From NCBI RefSeq assembly GCF_024346955.1, contig NZ_AP024884.1, positions 248,001 through 312,000 on the forward strand: a stretch of DNA of 64,000 nt, read 5' to 3'. The notes below the pieces were generated by a model, which made no database searches, had not been told where the DNA came from, and worked only from the letters and a program-made list of their open reading frames with translations. Source of the stretch: Vibrio mangrovi (GTDB lineage: Bacteria > Pseudomonadota > Gammaproteobacteria > Enterobacterales > Vibrionaceae). The translations under genes were made by a program, and so were the position numbers. This document shows positions 1-9,149 of the stretch, in pieces (the stretch's first letter is position 1; each line of letters begins with the position of its first letter).

Positions 1-914
1 GGGCCGTCGGTCTGAGCCGTCAGCAAATTGCTGAACAACTGGCGACGATTTTTTCCGGACAGACCATTACTTCACTACGGGAAGGAATACATCCGGTTAG
101 TATTGTGGTGAAAGGTGGTGTCAGCGAGCAGCAGGATATTGAGACGATTGAAAATCTGCAAATTTCATTAGGTCAGGATCAGGTGATTCCACTCAGACTG
201 GTTGCGAAGGTTGAGTATACCATTACGGATCCGATTATCTGGCGGCGTCAGCTGGAACCTTTTATTACTGTACAGACGGATATCATTTCCGGCGTGCTGG
301 CTGAGAAAGTCTCTTCTGAACTGGCACCGAAGGTTGCAGCGTTCAGAGCGCAGTTACCAGAGGGTTATGAAGTCACTGAAGAAGGGACAGTCAGTGAGTC
401 GAGTAAGGGGAATGAGTCAATTTATGATGTTTTACCTGTGACACTTATCGTTATGCTGGCACTGCTGATGATGCAGCTCAGACGCTTCTCCAGCATGATG
501 CTGGCACTGTGTACTGCGCCATTTGGACTCATCGGGATTGTTGCAGCGATGTTGCCGACAGGCACACCACTCGGCTTTGTGGCACTGCTTGGGATTATTG
601 CGCTGGTCGGGATGATTATCCGTAATGCGGTGATTCTGATCTCTGAAGTTGATGATAATCTCTCCAGAGGTAATGAGGCACATCAGGCTATTGTGATGGC
701 TGCAACTCACCGGGCCAGACCGATACTGCTGACTGCTTTTGCCGCGATTCTGGGGATGATTCCTATTGCCCGGCAGGCTTTCTGGGGGCCAATGGCATAT
801 GCGATTATCGGCGGTCTGATGGCGGCAACCGTGATTACCTTAACCATGTTACCGGCGGCAATTAGTCTGGTTTTACAGTGGGAAAAGCGGACCACGCAGA
901 AAGAAGCAGAGTAA
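1..914 (+). CDS. RND efflux pump inner-membrane permease, C-terminal part (cut by window edge)
   Basis: The frame is open from base 3, so the gene begins outside the window; only about the last 300 residues are present. They contain the final periplasmic stretch and the closing transmembrane block of an AcrB/HAE-1-type proton antiporter. The motif THRARPILLTAFAAILGMIP is the typical RND signature near the C-terminus. The family exports drugs, dyes or detergents together with a periplasmic adaptor and an outer-membrane channel; the partner genes must lie to the left. The substrate cannot be judged. A terminator follows at 940, so this is the last gene of its operon. Confidence 0.9.
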   Translation, partial: AVGLSRQQIAEQLATIFSGQTITSLREGIHPVSIVVKGGVSEQQDIETIENLQISLGQDQVIPLRLVAKVEYTITDPIIWRRQLEPFITVQTDIISGVLAEKVSSELAPKVAAFRAQLPEGYEVTEEGTVSESSKGNESIYDVLPVTLIVMLALLMMQLRRFSSMMLALCTAPFGLIGIVAAMLPTGTPLGFVALLGIIALVGMIIRNAVILISEVDDNLSRGNEAHQAIVMAATHRARPILLTAFAAILGMIPIARQAFWGPMAYAIIGGLMAATVITLTMLPAAISLVLQWEKRTTQKEAE

Positions 915-939
915 GTCGTATACACTTGTCATTAATAAG

Positions 940-967
940 CAGCGCTGTGAATTCAGCGCTGTTTTTT
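940..967 (+). terminator. Rho-independent terminator after the RND gene
   Basis: An 8-bp stem (CAGCGCTG, itself palindromic, at 940-947 and 954-961) with a 6-base loop is followed by six T at 962-967. Confidence 0.85.
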
Positions 968-1355
968 ATATTCTGTAGAGAAACTTTTTTAGTAAACAAT
1001 AGTCTGATGCTATTATGATCTTTAAGTATACCAATGGAAGATCTTTCAAAGATAGTAAACTTCTCTTCGTTTAAATTTTTACTGCTGTTATGTTGTTAAA
1101 TAACCAATGGATGAGAATTCTGTTGGGTTCTCTATAAGGTAGTTTCATTTCTAATCCAGAACTCATTGTTTTTTCTAAAGTTAAAGTATGTAGATTTAAA
1201 CCAAACCGCCAAATGGTAATGATGATTAAATAATAATATATTTAATATAATTGAATTTGTAGTAATGCGCAAAATAATTAATTTATCGTAATGACAAATG
1301 TTTCCTTCCTGAGAAAATGCCTTTCTCAATCATTCTGATTAAGAAGGAAAATATT
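968..1355. other. AT-rich intergenic region upstream of cqsA
   Basis: No convincing gene is seen. The stretch is much more AT-rich than the flanking RND gene and should hold the cqsA promoter and untranslated leader. No single promoter stood out by eye. Confidence 0.5.
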
Positions 1356-2528
1356 ATGATTAATTGCCAAAAAGAATTGCCTGAATTTATTAAATCAAGA
1401 ATGGACTTCTTGATGAAAGACCTTATAAATACTGATTATGGAAAGAATTTAGTTGTTGGGTTAACTCCTGAAAGAGGAGATGTTCTTATACAAAGTAATG
1501 ATTACTTAGATATATCAGAGCATGTGGAGATTAGAGGTAGATTAATAGAATCATTGCAAAATAAAAAGAGTGATATGTTTATGTCATCAATATTTCTGCA
1601 TGACAATAATAATAAATATATGCTAGAAAATGAACTGTCAAAGTATACAAATTTTAGTAACTCTTATATTTCCCAGTCTGGTTGGAATGCAAATGTTTCT
1701 TTATTACAGGCTATTTGTGTACCAGATACTAATGTATATATTGATTTCTTTGCTCATATGTCAATGTGGGAAGGTGCTCGATATAGCTGCGCTAAAATTC
1801 GTCCATTTATGCACAATAATAGTAACCATCTAAGAAAACTTATTCAACGTAATGGCCCCGGAATTATTGTGGTTGATTCTATATACAGTACAATAGGAAC
1901 GATTGCTCCTCTGGAAGAAATTGTTTCTATTGCACAGGAATACGGATGTGTGACCGTTGTTGATGAGTCTCACTCATTGGGCGTTTATGGAGAAAATGGC
2001 GCTGGGATGTTAAGTAGCTTAGGCCTGTCCGAAAAAGTTGATTTTATGACTGCCAGCCTGGCTAAAGCATTTGCTTACCGTGCCGGGCTTATATGTACAA
2101 ACAGTAACTTTGGTCAATGTATTCCATATACTGCGTTTTCTAATATTTTTAGTTCAACCATGATGAATTATGAGATTTATGGCTTAAAAGCGACTTTAGA
2201 TGTCATAAGAAGTGTTGATGATAGAAGAGAAGCATTATTTTCCTTATCTAAGCGGCTACGTTTAGGTCTACGTGAAATTGGTCTGGATATAAGAAGTCAA
2301 TCGCATATTATTTCATTAGAGACAGGAGATGAATATAATACGAAATTAGTTAGAGATATTCTTGAGGAGCAGGGTATATTTGGTTCAGTTTTTTGCCGTC
2401 CGGCAACGCCTAAGAATAGAAATATTATTCGATTTTCTATGAACAGTTCTTTAACCAATGAAGATGTTGATCGAATAATTTCAGTATGCAAATGTCTACT
2501 AGAAAATGAAAATGTATATTTTAAATGA
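1356..2528 (+). CDS. cqsA: CAI-1 autoinducer synthase CqsA
   Basis: A PLP-dependent alpha-oxoamine-synthase-type enzyme of 390 residues. The family condenses an acyl-CoA with an aminobutyrate-type substrate to make the (S)-3-hydroxytridecan-4-one family of Vibrio signals (CAI-1). Visible landmarks are the PLP-binding VVDESHS (Asp203, His206) and the Schiff-base lysine Lys237 in SLAKAF, with length equal to known CqsA. The ATG at 1356 is preferred over an earlier in-frame start at 1317 because AAGGAA lies just before it. The gene converges on cqsS with 22 bases between stop codons. Its codons are clearly more AT-rich than most genes in the window. Confidence 0.96.
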   Translation: MINCQKELPEFIKSRMDFLMKDLINTDYGKNLVVGLTPERGDVLIQSNDYLDISEHVEIRGRLIESLQNKKSDMFMSSIFLHDNNNKYMLENELSKYTNFSNSYISQSGWNANVSLLQAICVPDTNVYIDFFAHMSMWEGARYSCAKIRPFMHNNSNHLRKLIQRNGPGIIVVDSIYSTIGTIAPLEEIVSIAQEYGCVTVVDESHSLGVYGENGAGMLSSLGLSEKVDFMTASLAKAFAYRAGLICTNSNFGQCIPYTAFSNIFSSTMMNYEIYGLKATLDVIRSVDDRREALFSLSKRLRLGLREIGLDIRSQSHIISLETGDEYNTKLVRDILEEQGIFGSVFCRPATPKNRNIIRFSMNSSLTNEDVDRIISVCKCLLENENVYFK

Positions 2529-2550
2529 TTGATGATTTTATATGGGTGAA

Positions 2551-4608
2551 TTATATCCAGTTTGCTAACTTTCCTAGTAGATTTTCAGTATCTGCTGGCT
2601 TAATAATATAATCGTTCATTCCTGAGTCTTGAATCCGCTTGAGCGTCGGGGTGTTGCTGTCGCCGGTATGACCAAGGATTGGAATATGGCGATATGGTTT
2701 CTGGGAGCTACGGATCGTACTGGTTGTTTCGATGCCATCAAGAACGGGCATTTCGATATCCATCAGAATGAGATCAACAGTATGTGTTTCTATCGTTCCC
2801 AGAGCCTCTTGACCATTCGAAGCCTGTAACACGTGATAGCCTTGTTTTTCCAGTAGCATTGCAGTTAAATTACGCACGGAGTGATTATCATCGACAATGA
2901 GAATGTATTTTTCTACACGTTCCCTTCTTAATGGAATGACATTTTTGTCTGCTTCAATTTTCTCATCCAGTTCAAAAAATAGTTGATACAAAGTGACTGT
3001 ACTGTCTTGAATAATTTGGCTGACTTCCAATGGGTAGACTGAAAGATATCGTTCTATGTTGATTGGATAATGATTTTTTGAATTATAGAGATAATGTAGC
3101 CGGGCTTCAGAAAAATGGAGCAGGGATTCCAGAACAGTCAGATAATCCCATCTCTGATCGATTTGGTCTAGGTCAATCATGACCATATCAAACTCAAATT
3201 CATACTCATTACGCTCTATTGCTTCTGGTAATGTTACTGTTTCTATACTGAATCCCATCTGCTGTGCCTGCTTTTTCAGGCGGTGGCAGACAGCACTTTC
3301 GTTACCGATATAGAGGAGTGATTTGGAATGAATCAGTTCCTCTTTTAACTTCTTCATCTCTGGAGAGAATTCTTTCGGGAAAGAGAGCGTAAATTCAGTC
3401 CATTCTCCCAAAACAGATGAGCACTCAATTTTCCCTCCCACGGCTTCCATGATTCTTCGGCAGAATGGCAGGCCAAGTCCATAACCACCATGTTTACCAT
3501 GTGTATAGAAGTCTTTAAAAATATCTTGTAAATGCTGTGGATCAATACCTGAACCATTATCTCTAACTGTGATTTGATTGCATTTTTTCTGGCTTCGGAT
3601 ACTGATATCAATACGAAAATTTTCATTATTCTGATAGTAAAATGCATTTTTAAGCAGGTTATAAAATGCATACTTCAATAAAATATCACTGCCTAGAAAT
3701 CTGAAATCATTGTTTGTTGTAACGGTTACTGCGAGTCGGTCTACCGGGTTTTTATAGCTGAATGAATGTATTGCGTGTCGGGTAATTTCATCTACTGAAT
3801 ACATTTTGAAAGTAGATGTTGGAATTCGGTTTTGATCAATGGATGTTAACAATAGATTGATAGTTTCATTGGCTGAGTCGACGATGTTATGCATGTCGCA
3901 AATCATATCATTAACCATTTGAACATTGTGTTGTTCTATCGTATATGCGGGTACTGACTGAGAAGGGTGACTTTCATTAAACACAGACTGAATAATTTCC
4001 AGAGAAGATTTGATTGCACTTAAAGGATTTCGCATTTCATGCGCAATCCCTGCACCAAATGATTTGGCGATCGATACCTTTGTTTCATGGGAAACCTGAT
4101 TGCGGAAATAAAACACATTTCCAAAGAAGTAAACAAAAAGAAATATTGGTACATACATCCAGTCAATAAAATATTTCAGCTCATTTCCTATCATATAGTC
4201 AGCAGTAAAGTACGCTATGGCTATTGATATTGTTGTTTGCATTATGAGTGATTTCGTTTCATGGATGAGTAATATATGCAAACAGATGGAAGCGGTAAAA
4301 GACATAACCCATACATTATTATAGCTATTCATGATCATCATATAGCTAAAGAAGAATGGTAAGCAAAATCCCATGGTGAAGTAATAGTAATAAGGAAGGT
4401 ATTTTTTAATTTTTATGGGTACGAAAGAACGTAGTGCAAGACCGAGACACAGTATTGCTCCAGTGGCTCTTAGCCATAGAGATTCATACGGCTGTGGAAA
4501 GAGATAGGTCCAGATATAGTAATAGACAGGAAAACCAATGAATCCCATCCAACCAACGGAAGACAGGTTAGGTTCTGCATATTGATATATCTTCTTGATA
4601 GTGTTCAT
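2551..4608 (-). CDS. cqsS: CAI-1 receptor, hybrid sensor kinase CqsS
   Basis: A 685-residue membrane hybrid histidine kinase, the receptor for CAI-1, which feeds the LuxU-LuxO phosphorelay. About six membrane segments occupy residues 1-170. The H-box AHEMRNPL has His190 as phosphorylation site, followed by an HATPase domain (DNGSGI, YGLGLPF). A C-terminal receiver has Asp617 in LMDIEMP. Ligand-pocket positions known from V. cholerae CqsS align at an offset of four: Trp100, Ser103 and Phe158 are conserved, but Phe166 stands where V. cholerae has Cys170. It converges with cqsA, so the two genes do not share a promoter. Confidence 0.96.
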   Translation of the reverse strand: MNTIKKIYQYAEPNLSSVGWMGFIGFPVYYYIWTYLFPQPYESLWLRATGAILCLGLALRSFVPIKIKKYLPYYYYFTMGFCLPFFFSYMMIMNSYNNVWVMSFTASICLHILLIHETKSLIMQTTISIAIAYFTADYMIGNELKYFIDWMYVPIFLFVYFFGNVFYFRNQVSHETKVSIAKSFGAGIAHEMRNPLSAIKSSLEIIQSVFNESHPSQSVPAYTIEQHNVQMVNDMICDMHNIVDSANETINLLLTSIDQNRIPTSTFKMYSVDEITRHAIHSFSYKNPVDRLAVTVTTNNDFRFLGSDILLKYAFYNLLKNAFYYQNNENFRIDISIRSQKKCNQITVRDNGSGIDPQHLQDIFKDFYTHGKHGGYGLGLPFCRRIMEAVGGKIECSSVLGEWTEFTLSFPKEFSPEMKKLKEELIHSKSLLYIGNESAVCHRLKKQAQQMGFSIETVTLPEAIERNEYEFEFDMVMIDLDQIDQRWDYLTVLESLLHFSEARLHYLYNSKNHYPINIERYLSVYPLEVSQIIQDSTVTLYQLFFELDEKIEADKNVIPLRRERVEKYILIVDDNHSVRNLTAMLLEKQGYHVLQASNGQEALGTIETHTVDLILMDIEMPVLDGIETTSTIRSSQKPYRHIPILGHTGDSNTPTLKRIQDSGMNDYIIKPADTENLLGKLANWI

Positions 4609-5077
4609 TAATTTACTGACCTGAACTGATAAAATAGTATGCTTGTTATCGATTATGTTGCTCTGAATTCATGAAATGAAGAACTTGTAGTCACTGGATT
4701 CTAATACTGAGTAACAATCATCCAATACTATAAGGTTACCTTATTATGCATTCAAGAGAAATGCTCTATCGCAATGAGCAATTGGTTTTCTATGGTAATC
4801 AATGCAATATACAGCATATTAAGCGTAAACGATGATTCGCCACCGGGTATTTAATGTCATTTATAGGAAGGAGCATCACTAATTTAATCATTATTATTAA
4901 TTTATTTGTTATTTTCTGATGTGGCAGATAAAGCAGAATTAATTTTATCAAAATGTGGGGATGAACTGGATGCTCTCACCTGAGAGTATGGTCGCCCGAG
5001 TGGGTAAATTTTTGCCCAGCTATTTTATGCATTATCATGCTCATTGCTTTGTATGTGTTTAAATGAATATTTTGTAA
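4609..5077. other. Gene-free region between cqsS and the DUF3289-like gene
   Basis: Contains the cqsS promoter region on the reverse strand, then AT-rich DNA. From 4921 a GTG frame encodes about 20 residues (VADKAELILSKCGDELDAL) before a stop. It could be the remnant of an N-terminus once joined to the next gene, but it is too short to be sure. Confidence 0.4.
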
Positions 5078-6072
5078 ATGGCTAACGGTAGTCACCCTAA
5101 AAATAAATCCGGGAACTATTACGTCCCGGAAAGACTTCCTTCCGGTGTACTTGAAGAAGAGTGGAAGAATCGAGAGTACAAGCCCATTGCGGGCCATAAG
5201 GAAATGCGAGAGCGTGCGGAACGTATTGAGGCTAACCAGAAAACAAAGAAAGACGTTGATTGGATGCCAGTGCAAGGGTCATTCCCTCGCTTGGTATTCG
5301 AAACAAAAACAAAATGGACGACTTTACAGCTCCGGATATGCTACATGGGGATGAATCCAGATCGACCATTGAATCTTATGGATTCTGGCAGCCCTTTAAA
5401 AACAAGATGAGATATTCCCCAACGAGACAAATGGATGTCGTATCAGAAGACCAGTTTGCTTTACCCGCGAAGGAACATTTTGACCGGATGCGGGATCTTG
5501 GTGAAGGGATTGGTTTTTCTATGGTAGGGAAAACAAAAGGAGTCTTTTCGAAGATGGTCGATAAATTCGAGAAGAACGAAGGCGGTTACTATCACAGCCC
5601 GTTACTGGATGATGCTTTACGTGATCACCAAACGACAGCGGCTTTCCATGCTGCACTTAAACGCTGTTTGGCAGAAAACGTTAAGGACGGAGTGTTAGAT
5701 AGTGATATTGTAAATTTATCCAGCGCTTACATGTCAACAAAAGGGAAAGGGGCTAAATTACCTCACTTCATCGCCAGAGATGGGTATAAACCATCTATTG
5801 ATTTAGTTAATGGTACGGTTTTAACTGTACACGGTATCTGGTATATGAAAGTTTATGCTGAGAAATTGGAATATAAAGGTAATGATATTCGAGGCGTGTT
5901 TAAATATGAAATTCAGGATCATTTCGGCTTAGACACAAAAGATATAAATCACCCTGATTTAAATGATATCCCCTTTGAAAGACTAGATGGATTCCGTTCT
6001 TGGTATTTACTGCAGCACTATAAGGACTATGGATATAAGCCGTTTGTTACCAGAATTGGATTCAGATTATGA
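5078..6072 (+). pseudogene. DUF3289-like protein, interrupted by a one-base frameshift
   Basis: Two overlapping frames together make one DUF3289-like protein of about 331 residues. The first (from ATG 5078) runs to FPRLVFETKTK; the second resumes at the ATG at 5314 with MDDFTAPDMLHGD and ends with DGFRSWYLLQHY and GYKPFVTRIGF, the hallmark end of the family. Adding one A to the A run at 5311-5314 would join them. Family members are of unknown function; a link to type VI secretion or antibacterial competition is recalled but not proven here. No clear ribosome site precedes 5078, and a stop codon lies directly upstream in frame. Possibilities are real inactivation, a base-call error in the A run, or slippage at A AAA. 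Confidence 0.75.
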
Positions 6073-6236
6073 GAAAAATAATGACACCTATAAAAATTTT
6101 ACTTCTTTCTATGCCCTTAGTTTGGTACGTGAATCTGTGGTTAGGTTTTGTTTTTGATATCGGTTTATCCGAAGATGTAATTGGGGAAGAAGCGGGTAAT
6201 TTACCACTTAGCGCAAACCATCACAAATCGCTTTGA
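6069..6236 (+). CDS. Small single-pass membrane protein overlapping the DUF3289-like gene
   Basis: A 55-residue frame starting MRKIMTPIKILLL and ending at TGA 6236. The ATG overlaps the stop codon of the DUF3289-like gene (ATGA at 6069-6072), suggesting translational coupling. Residues 5-32 form one hydrophobic segment, followed by an acidic tail. No family was recognised. A small membrane partner directly behind a possible effector would fit an immunity or accessory protein, but that is inference. Confidence 0.55.
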   Translation: MRKIMTPIKILLLSMPLVWYVNLWLGFVFDIGLSEDVIGEEAGNLPLSANHHKSL

Positions 6237-6315
6237 GGCTGTACTGATGATGTGCAGAAGTCCTCATTCAGTGATTGGCGGGCAATTCTAAACTATTCGG
6301 AAAGAACTCAGGAGT

Positions 6316-6519
6316 TCACTCATCAGAGCCGGGTTCCTGAATCTGGTAGAGTGTTTTCTCCTGATTTTTACACACGTCCTTACAGTTACATTCCCGTTCA
6401 ACACCGATTGCTGATAAACCACCACAGCTTCCCTGAATGGATTTTCGGTGGAACAGCACACCAACTGCCATCAGTAATACCAGAACGATAAACAGGATAA
6501 ATGTCAGTAGATAAGTCAT
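6316..6519 (-). CDS. nqrM: Na(+)-NQR maturation protein NqrM
   Basis: A 67-residue protein with one N-terminal membrane helix (residues 3-23) and a cytoplasmic Cys cluster at Cys32, Cys44, Cys46 and Cys50 within KSIQGSCGG and CNCKDVC. This is the DUF539/NqrM pattern. NqrM helps build the iron centre between NqrD and NqrE of the sodium-pumping NADH:quinone oxidoreductase. A good GGAG site precedes the ATG at 6519. The usual neighbours nqrA-F and apbE are absent here, so this is a detached copy; whether another exists elsewhere cannot be seen. Confidence 0.9.
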   Translation of the reverse strand: MTYLLTFILFIVLVLLMAVGVLFHRKSIQGSCGGLSAIGVERECNCKDVCKNQEKTLYQIQEPGSDE

Positions 6520-6702
6520 TGTGACTCTCCTTTGGCGTAACTGCGCGGGATAGGAACATAAACAGAAATGCTCTCTGATAAAAGTTTAGCTGAAGAAACA
6601 GTATCGGGACAATCTACCTGAGCACGGGTAATGCTATCGCGGATGATGGTACAGAGTGAGCTGTGTTGTGTTTCTTACGGAGGGAAATATAAATCTTTTT
6701 AT

Positions 6703-6714
6703 TAGCATATGCTA
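6703..6714. promoter_or_regulatory. 12-bp palindrome TAGCATATGCTA
   Basis: A perfect palindrome between nqrM and the UPF0303 terminator. It may be an operator for nqrM transcription leftward, but it could be chance in AT-rich DNA. Confidence 0.25.
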
Positions 6715-6757
6715 GTAAAATCTCACCATTCCGAGTAGTCCCGGAACGATGAGATTT
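6715..6757 (-). terminator. Terminator of the UPF0303 operon
   Basis: Reading the minus strand, arms AAATCTCA and TGAGATTT (6750-6757 and 6718-6725), extended by an imperfect seven-base pairing, form a long hairpin ending in a short T run. It lies 36 bases past the stop of the UPF0303 gene. Confidence 0.65.
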
Positions 6758-6792
6758 AATCGTTTTGCGAATATTGGCAAAGAAGTGTGTAT

Positions 6793-7248
6793 TTATAACA
6801 GTTCCTGAATTGCTTCAGTGACCATCCGGTGATCTTCTTCTGACACCAGACCTGCCATTGTGACAACACCAACCAATCCACAGTCTTTGATATAAATCGG
6901 AAATGCACCACCGTGGGCGCAATAGTTTTGTGGATCGATATGGAGCTGAGACTCAAACTGGCGGCCTTTGGATTTGTTGTATTCGTTCAGGTAGAGTGAG
7001 CTGTGACCGTAACGCATCACCGCATTACGTTTCATTCTGATCCAGTTACTTTTATCCTGATTGGCTCCCGGACAGGCTGAAAAGAATACAACCTGCTCAA
7101 AGGCATACACCTCGATCGAAACCGGCCATCCATGAGCTTCTGCTTTCTTGCGTAGAGATGATCCGAGTGCCCAGGCTGTATCGAGGTTAAACCGGTCAAA
7201 CTGTAACTGCGTTTCCTGATCGAGTAGCTCCTGAAGTTTTGTGCTCAT
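6793..7248 (-). CDS. UPF0303 / GlcG-HbpS-like heme-degrading-domain protein
   Basis: 151 residues matching the UPF0303 pattern: WIRMKRNAVMRYGHSS in the middle, then YCAHGGAFPIYI and VGVVTMAGL near the end. Related HbpS/GlcG folds bind heme or small cofactors, but the role of UPF0303 proteins is not known. The ATG overlaps the stop of the upstream dehydrogenase (ATGA at 7245-7248), so the two are translated together. This pairing with a Gfo/Idh/MocA oxidoreductase suggests an accessory role in the same pathway. Confidence 0.8.
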   Translation of the reverse strand: MSTKLQELLDQETQLQFDRFNLDTAWALGSSLRKKAEAHGWPVSIEVYAFEQVVFFSACPGANQDKSNWIRMKRNAVMRYGHSSLYLNEYNKSKGRQFESQLHIDPQNYCAHGGAFPIYIKDCGLVGVVTMAGLVSEEDHRMVTEAIQELL

Positions 7249-8285
7249 TCGGTTACCTCGATTGTTTGTCCGCGTGCACTACTCTCCATTGCCAGCTCAA
7301 TCAGGCGAATAGTGCGTAACGATTCTTCAGCGGTGACCGGTGGCTGTGTTCCCTGACGAATAGATTCGGCTAACTGAGTAAAGTAGTGTTCATAGCCACC
7401 TTGTTCCGTCGGAACTGGTTCGGCGTGCTCTTCCGTTGATAGAATACCCCAGTCTTTCGCAGGTTCCTGAGTCTGTTGCAGGTCATCGACACTGCCGCCT
7501 GCTTTCAGGAACGACTCCTGAGGATCAATACCCATTTTGATATATTTCGCTTTTGTACCCAGAATCTTATAGCGCATGTTGTCGCCGGGACTATATGGAT
7601 TTGAATGCAGCTGAACCAGACAATCCGGATAGTGCAGCAACAGATGGAAAAAGTCTGTTGCGCCACCGGCTTGTCGCATTGAAAGGCACTGGGCTGTGAT
7701 TGCGCTTGGTGTGCCGAACAGTTCCAGAGCCTGATCAATAAGATGAGGTGCCAGATCATAGAGAATACCGGAGCCTTCAACATCGGCAGACTCACGCCAG
7801 CGCACTCTGACTTCAGGGCGATAACGATCAAAATGTGATTCAAACCATTTCACATCGCCCAGTTGTCCACTCTCAATCAGTTTTTTCACAGTCAGAAAAT
7901 CATTATCCCAGCGACGGTTATGATAAGCGCTCAGAATGAGTTGTTTCTCCCGGGCGATGCGGATCAACGTTTCACCATCGCTGACTTTGGTAACAAATGG
8001 CTTTTCGATAACTACATGCTTCCCATGCTCCAGTGCCATTTTGGCCAGAGAGAAGTGAACATCGTTTGGTGCAGTAATGATAACCAGCTCTGCATCCGAT
8101 TGTTCTATCAGAGCCTGAGCTGTTTCAAAGCATGTGACGGATGGATACAGTTCAGCAACTGCTTCTTTCTGGCGGCTGCTGATCGCACTAAACTGAAACT
8201 GGGGTAAAGATTCAATAAACGGAATATGAAACGTTTTGGCTGAATAACCGTAGCCAATGACGGCAGTTTTGATGGGTTGAGACAT
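7245..8285 (-). CDS. Gfo/Idh/MocA-family NAD(P)-dependent oxidoreductase
   Basis: 346 residues. The N-terminal Rossmann fold shows AVIGYGYSAKTFHIPF, and the family's EKP motif is in VIEKPFV (about residue 95). The family oxidises or reduces sugars, inositols and related polyols; the substrate cannot be read from sequence. The ATG at 8285 is chosen because AGGTGA lies six bases upstream; a GTG nine bases earlier overlaps that site. It sits between a DeoR regulator and UPF0303 in one operon. Confidence 0.88.
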   Translation of the reverse strand: MSQPIKTAVIGYGYSAKTFHIPFIESLPQFQFSAISSRQKEAVAELYPSVTCFETAQALIEQSDAELVIITAPNDVHFSLAKMALEHGKHVVIEKPFVTKVSDGETLIRIAREKQLILSAYHNRRWDNDFLTVKKLIESGQLGDVKWFESHFDRYRPEVRVRWRESADVEGSGILYDLAPHLIDQALELFGTPSAITAQCLSMRQAGGATDFFHLLLHYPDCLVQLHSNPYSPGDNMRYKILGTKAKYIKMGIDPQESFLKAGGSVDDLQQTQEPAKDWGILSTEEHAEPVPTEQGGYEHYFTQLAESIRQGTQPPVTAEESLRTIRLIELAMESSARGQTIEVTE

Positions 8286-8294
8286 AATCTTCAC

Positions 8295-9047
8295 CTATTC
8301 ATTGGTAATAATGAGTTCAATATCATGGCGGAGCAGGTAATCTTTATCTGTTTCTGACAGATCCGGATCGGTGACGATGATATCGATCTGATCAAGCTCA
8401 CATACAGTAAACAGGTTACGTTGCCCGAACTTATGGCTTTCGCTGACCAGTATCACCTGACTGGCGCGGGACATCATGGCGCGCTTCATCGTTGCCTCCT
8501 GCTCCAGTGTGGTCATCAGACCGGATTCACTCAGAGCACACACACCGATAAAGGCTTTATCTACATTGAATTGTGCCAGTTGAGCTTCGGCCAGTGTGCC
8601 GAGCATCGCGCGGTGATAAGCATTAAACTGCCCGCCCAGCAGAAAAATTTCTTTTTCAGATGATGGCTGACATGCCTGCAGAATATCCGGTGCATTGGTC
8701 ACAATGGTTAAGGGTTCCGGCAGGTAGGGCATCATGGTGGTCAATGTCGTTCCGGAATCAATCAGAACGTGCTCTCCGGGGCGAATCAGTGTTGCGGCCT
8801 TCTGGGCCAGCGTTTGTTTACGCGAACTGGCGGGTTTTTCTGTATAGGCCATTGTATGGCGTGACAGCCGGTTGAAAATAGCACCACCCCGAATTCGCAT
8901 AATATCCGGTAGTTCTGCGAGCTTTACCAGATCCCGCCGGGCTGAGTCGGCAGAGATACTGAAACGCTCACAAATCTGAGGCAAAGTGATTTTCCCGTCG
9001 GTTTTTATCAGCGTTTCGAGTTCGAGCAGGCGTTCTTCTTGAGTCAT
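8295..9047 (-). CDS. DeoR-family transcriptional regulator
   Basis: 250 residues with an N-terminal winged helix-turn-helix (ISADSARRDLVKLAE, about 28-42) and a DeoRC sugar-phosphate sensor domain (IDSGTTLTTMMPYL, LLGGQFN, FIGVCAL). DeoR proteins usually repress sugar operons and respond to a phosphorylated sugar. It is the first gene of the operon with the dehydrogenase and UPF0303 protein, only nine bases before the next start, so it likely regulates its own operon. Confidence 0.9.
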   Translation of the reverse strand: MTQEERLLELETLIKTDGKITLPQICERFSISADSARRDLVKLAELPDIMRIRGGAIFNRLSRHTMAYTEKPASSRKQTLAQKAATLIRPGEHVLIDSGTTLTTMMPYLPEPLTIVTNAPDILQACQPSSEKEIFLLGGQFNAYHRAMLGTLAEAQLAQFNVDKAFIGVCALSESGLMTTLEQEATMKRAMMSRASQVILVSESHKFGQRNLFTVCELDQIDIIVTDPDLSETDKDYLLRHDIELIITNE

Positions 9048-9054
9048 TTACTTA

Positions 9055-9085
9055 ATATTGCGTAAGTGTTTTTAAGTATATTGCG
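9055..9085 (-). promoter_or_regulatory. Direct repeats upstream of the DeoR gene
   Basis: ATATTGCG occurs at 9055-9062 and 9078-9085, a 23-base period (about two helix turns), directly upstream of the DeoR start. This is the kind of spaced direct repeat DeoR proteins bind, so it is a candidate self-operator. Confidence 0.35.
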
Positions 9086-9149
9086 CGTTATTTTAAGTGA
9101 ATGCAATGGTTTTATGTAATTAAAATGTATACCGTCAATAGTGTGATTC

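Noticed and set aside
4921..4983. Short GTG frame of about 20 residues upstream of the DUF3289-like gene
   Set aside because: Too short and without ribosome site to call a gene; only mentioned as a possible remnant.
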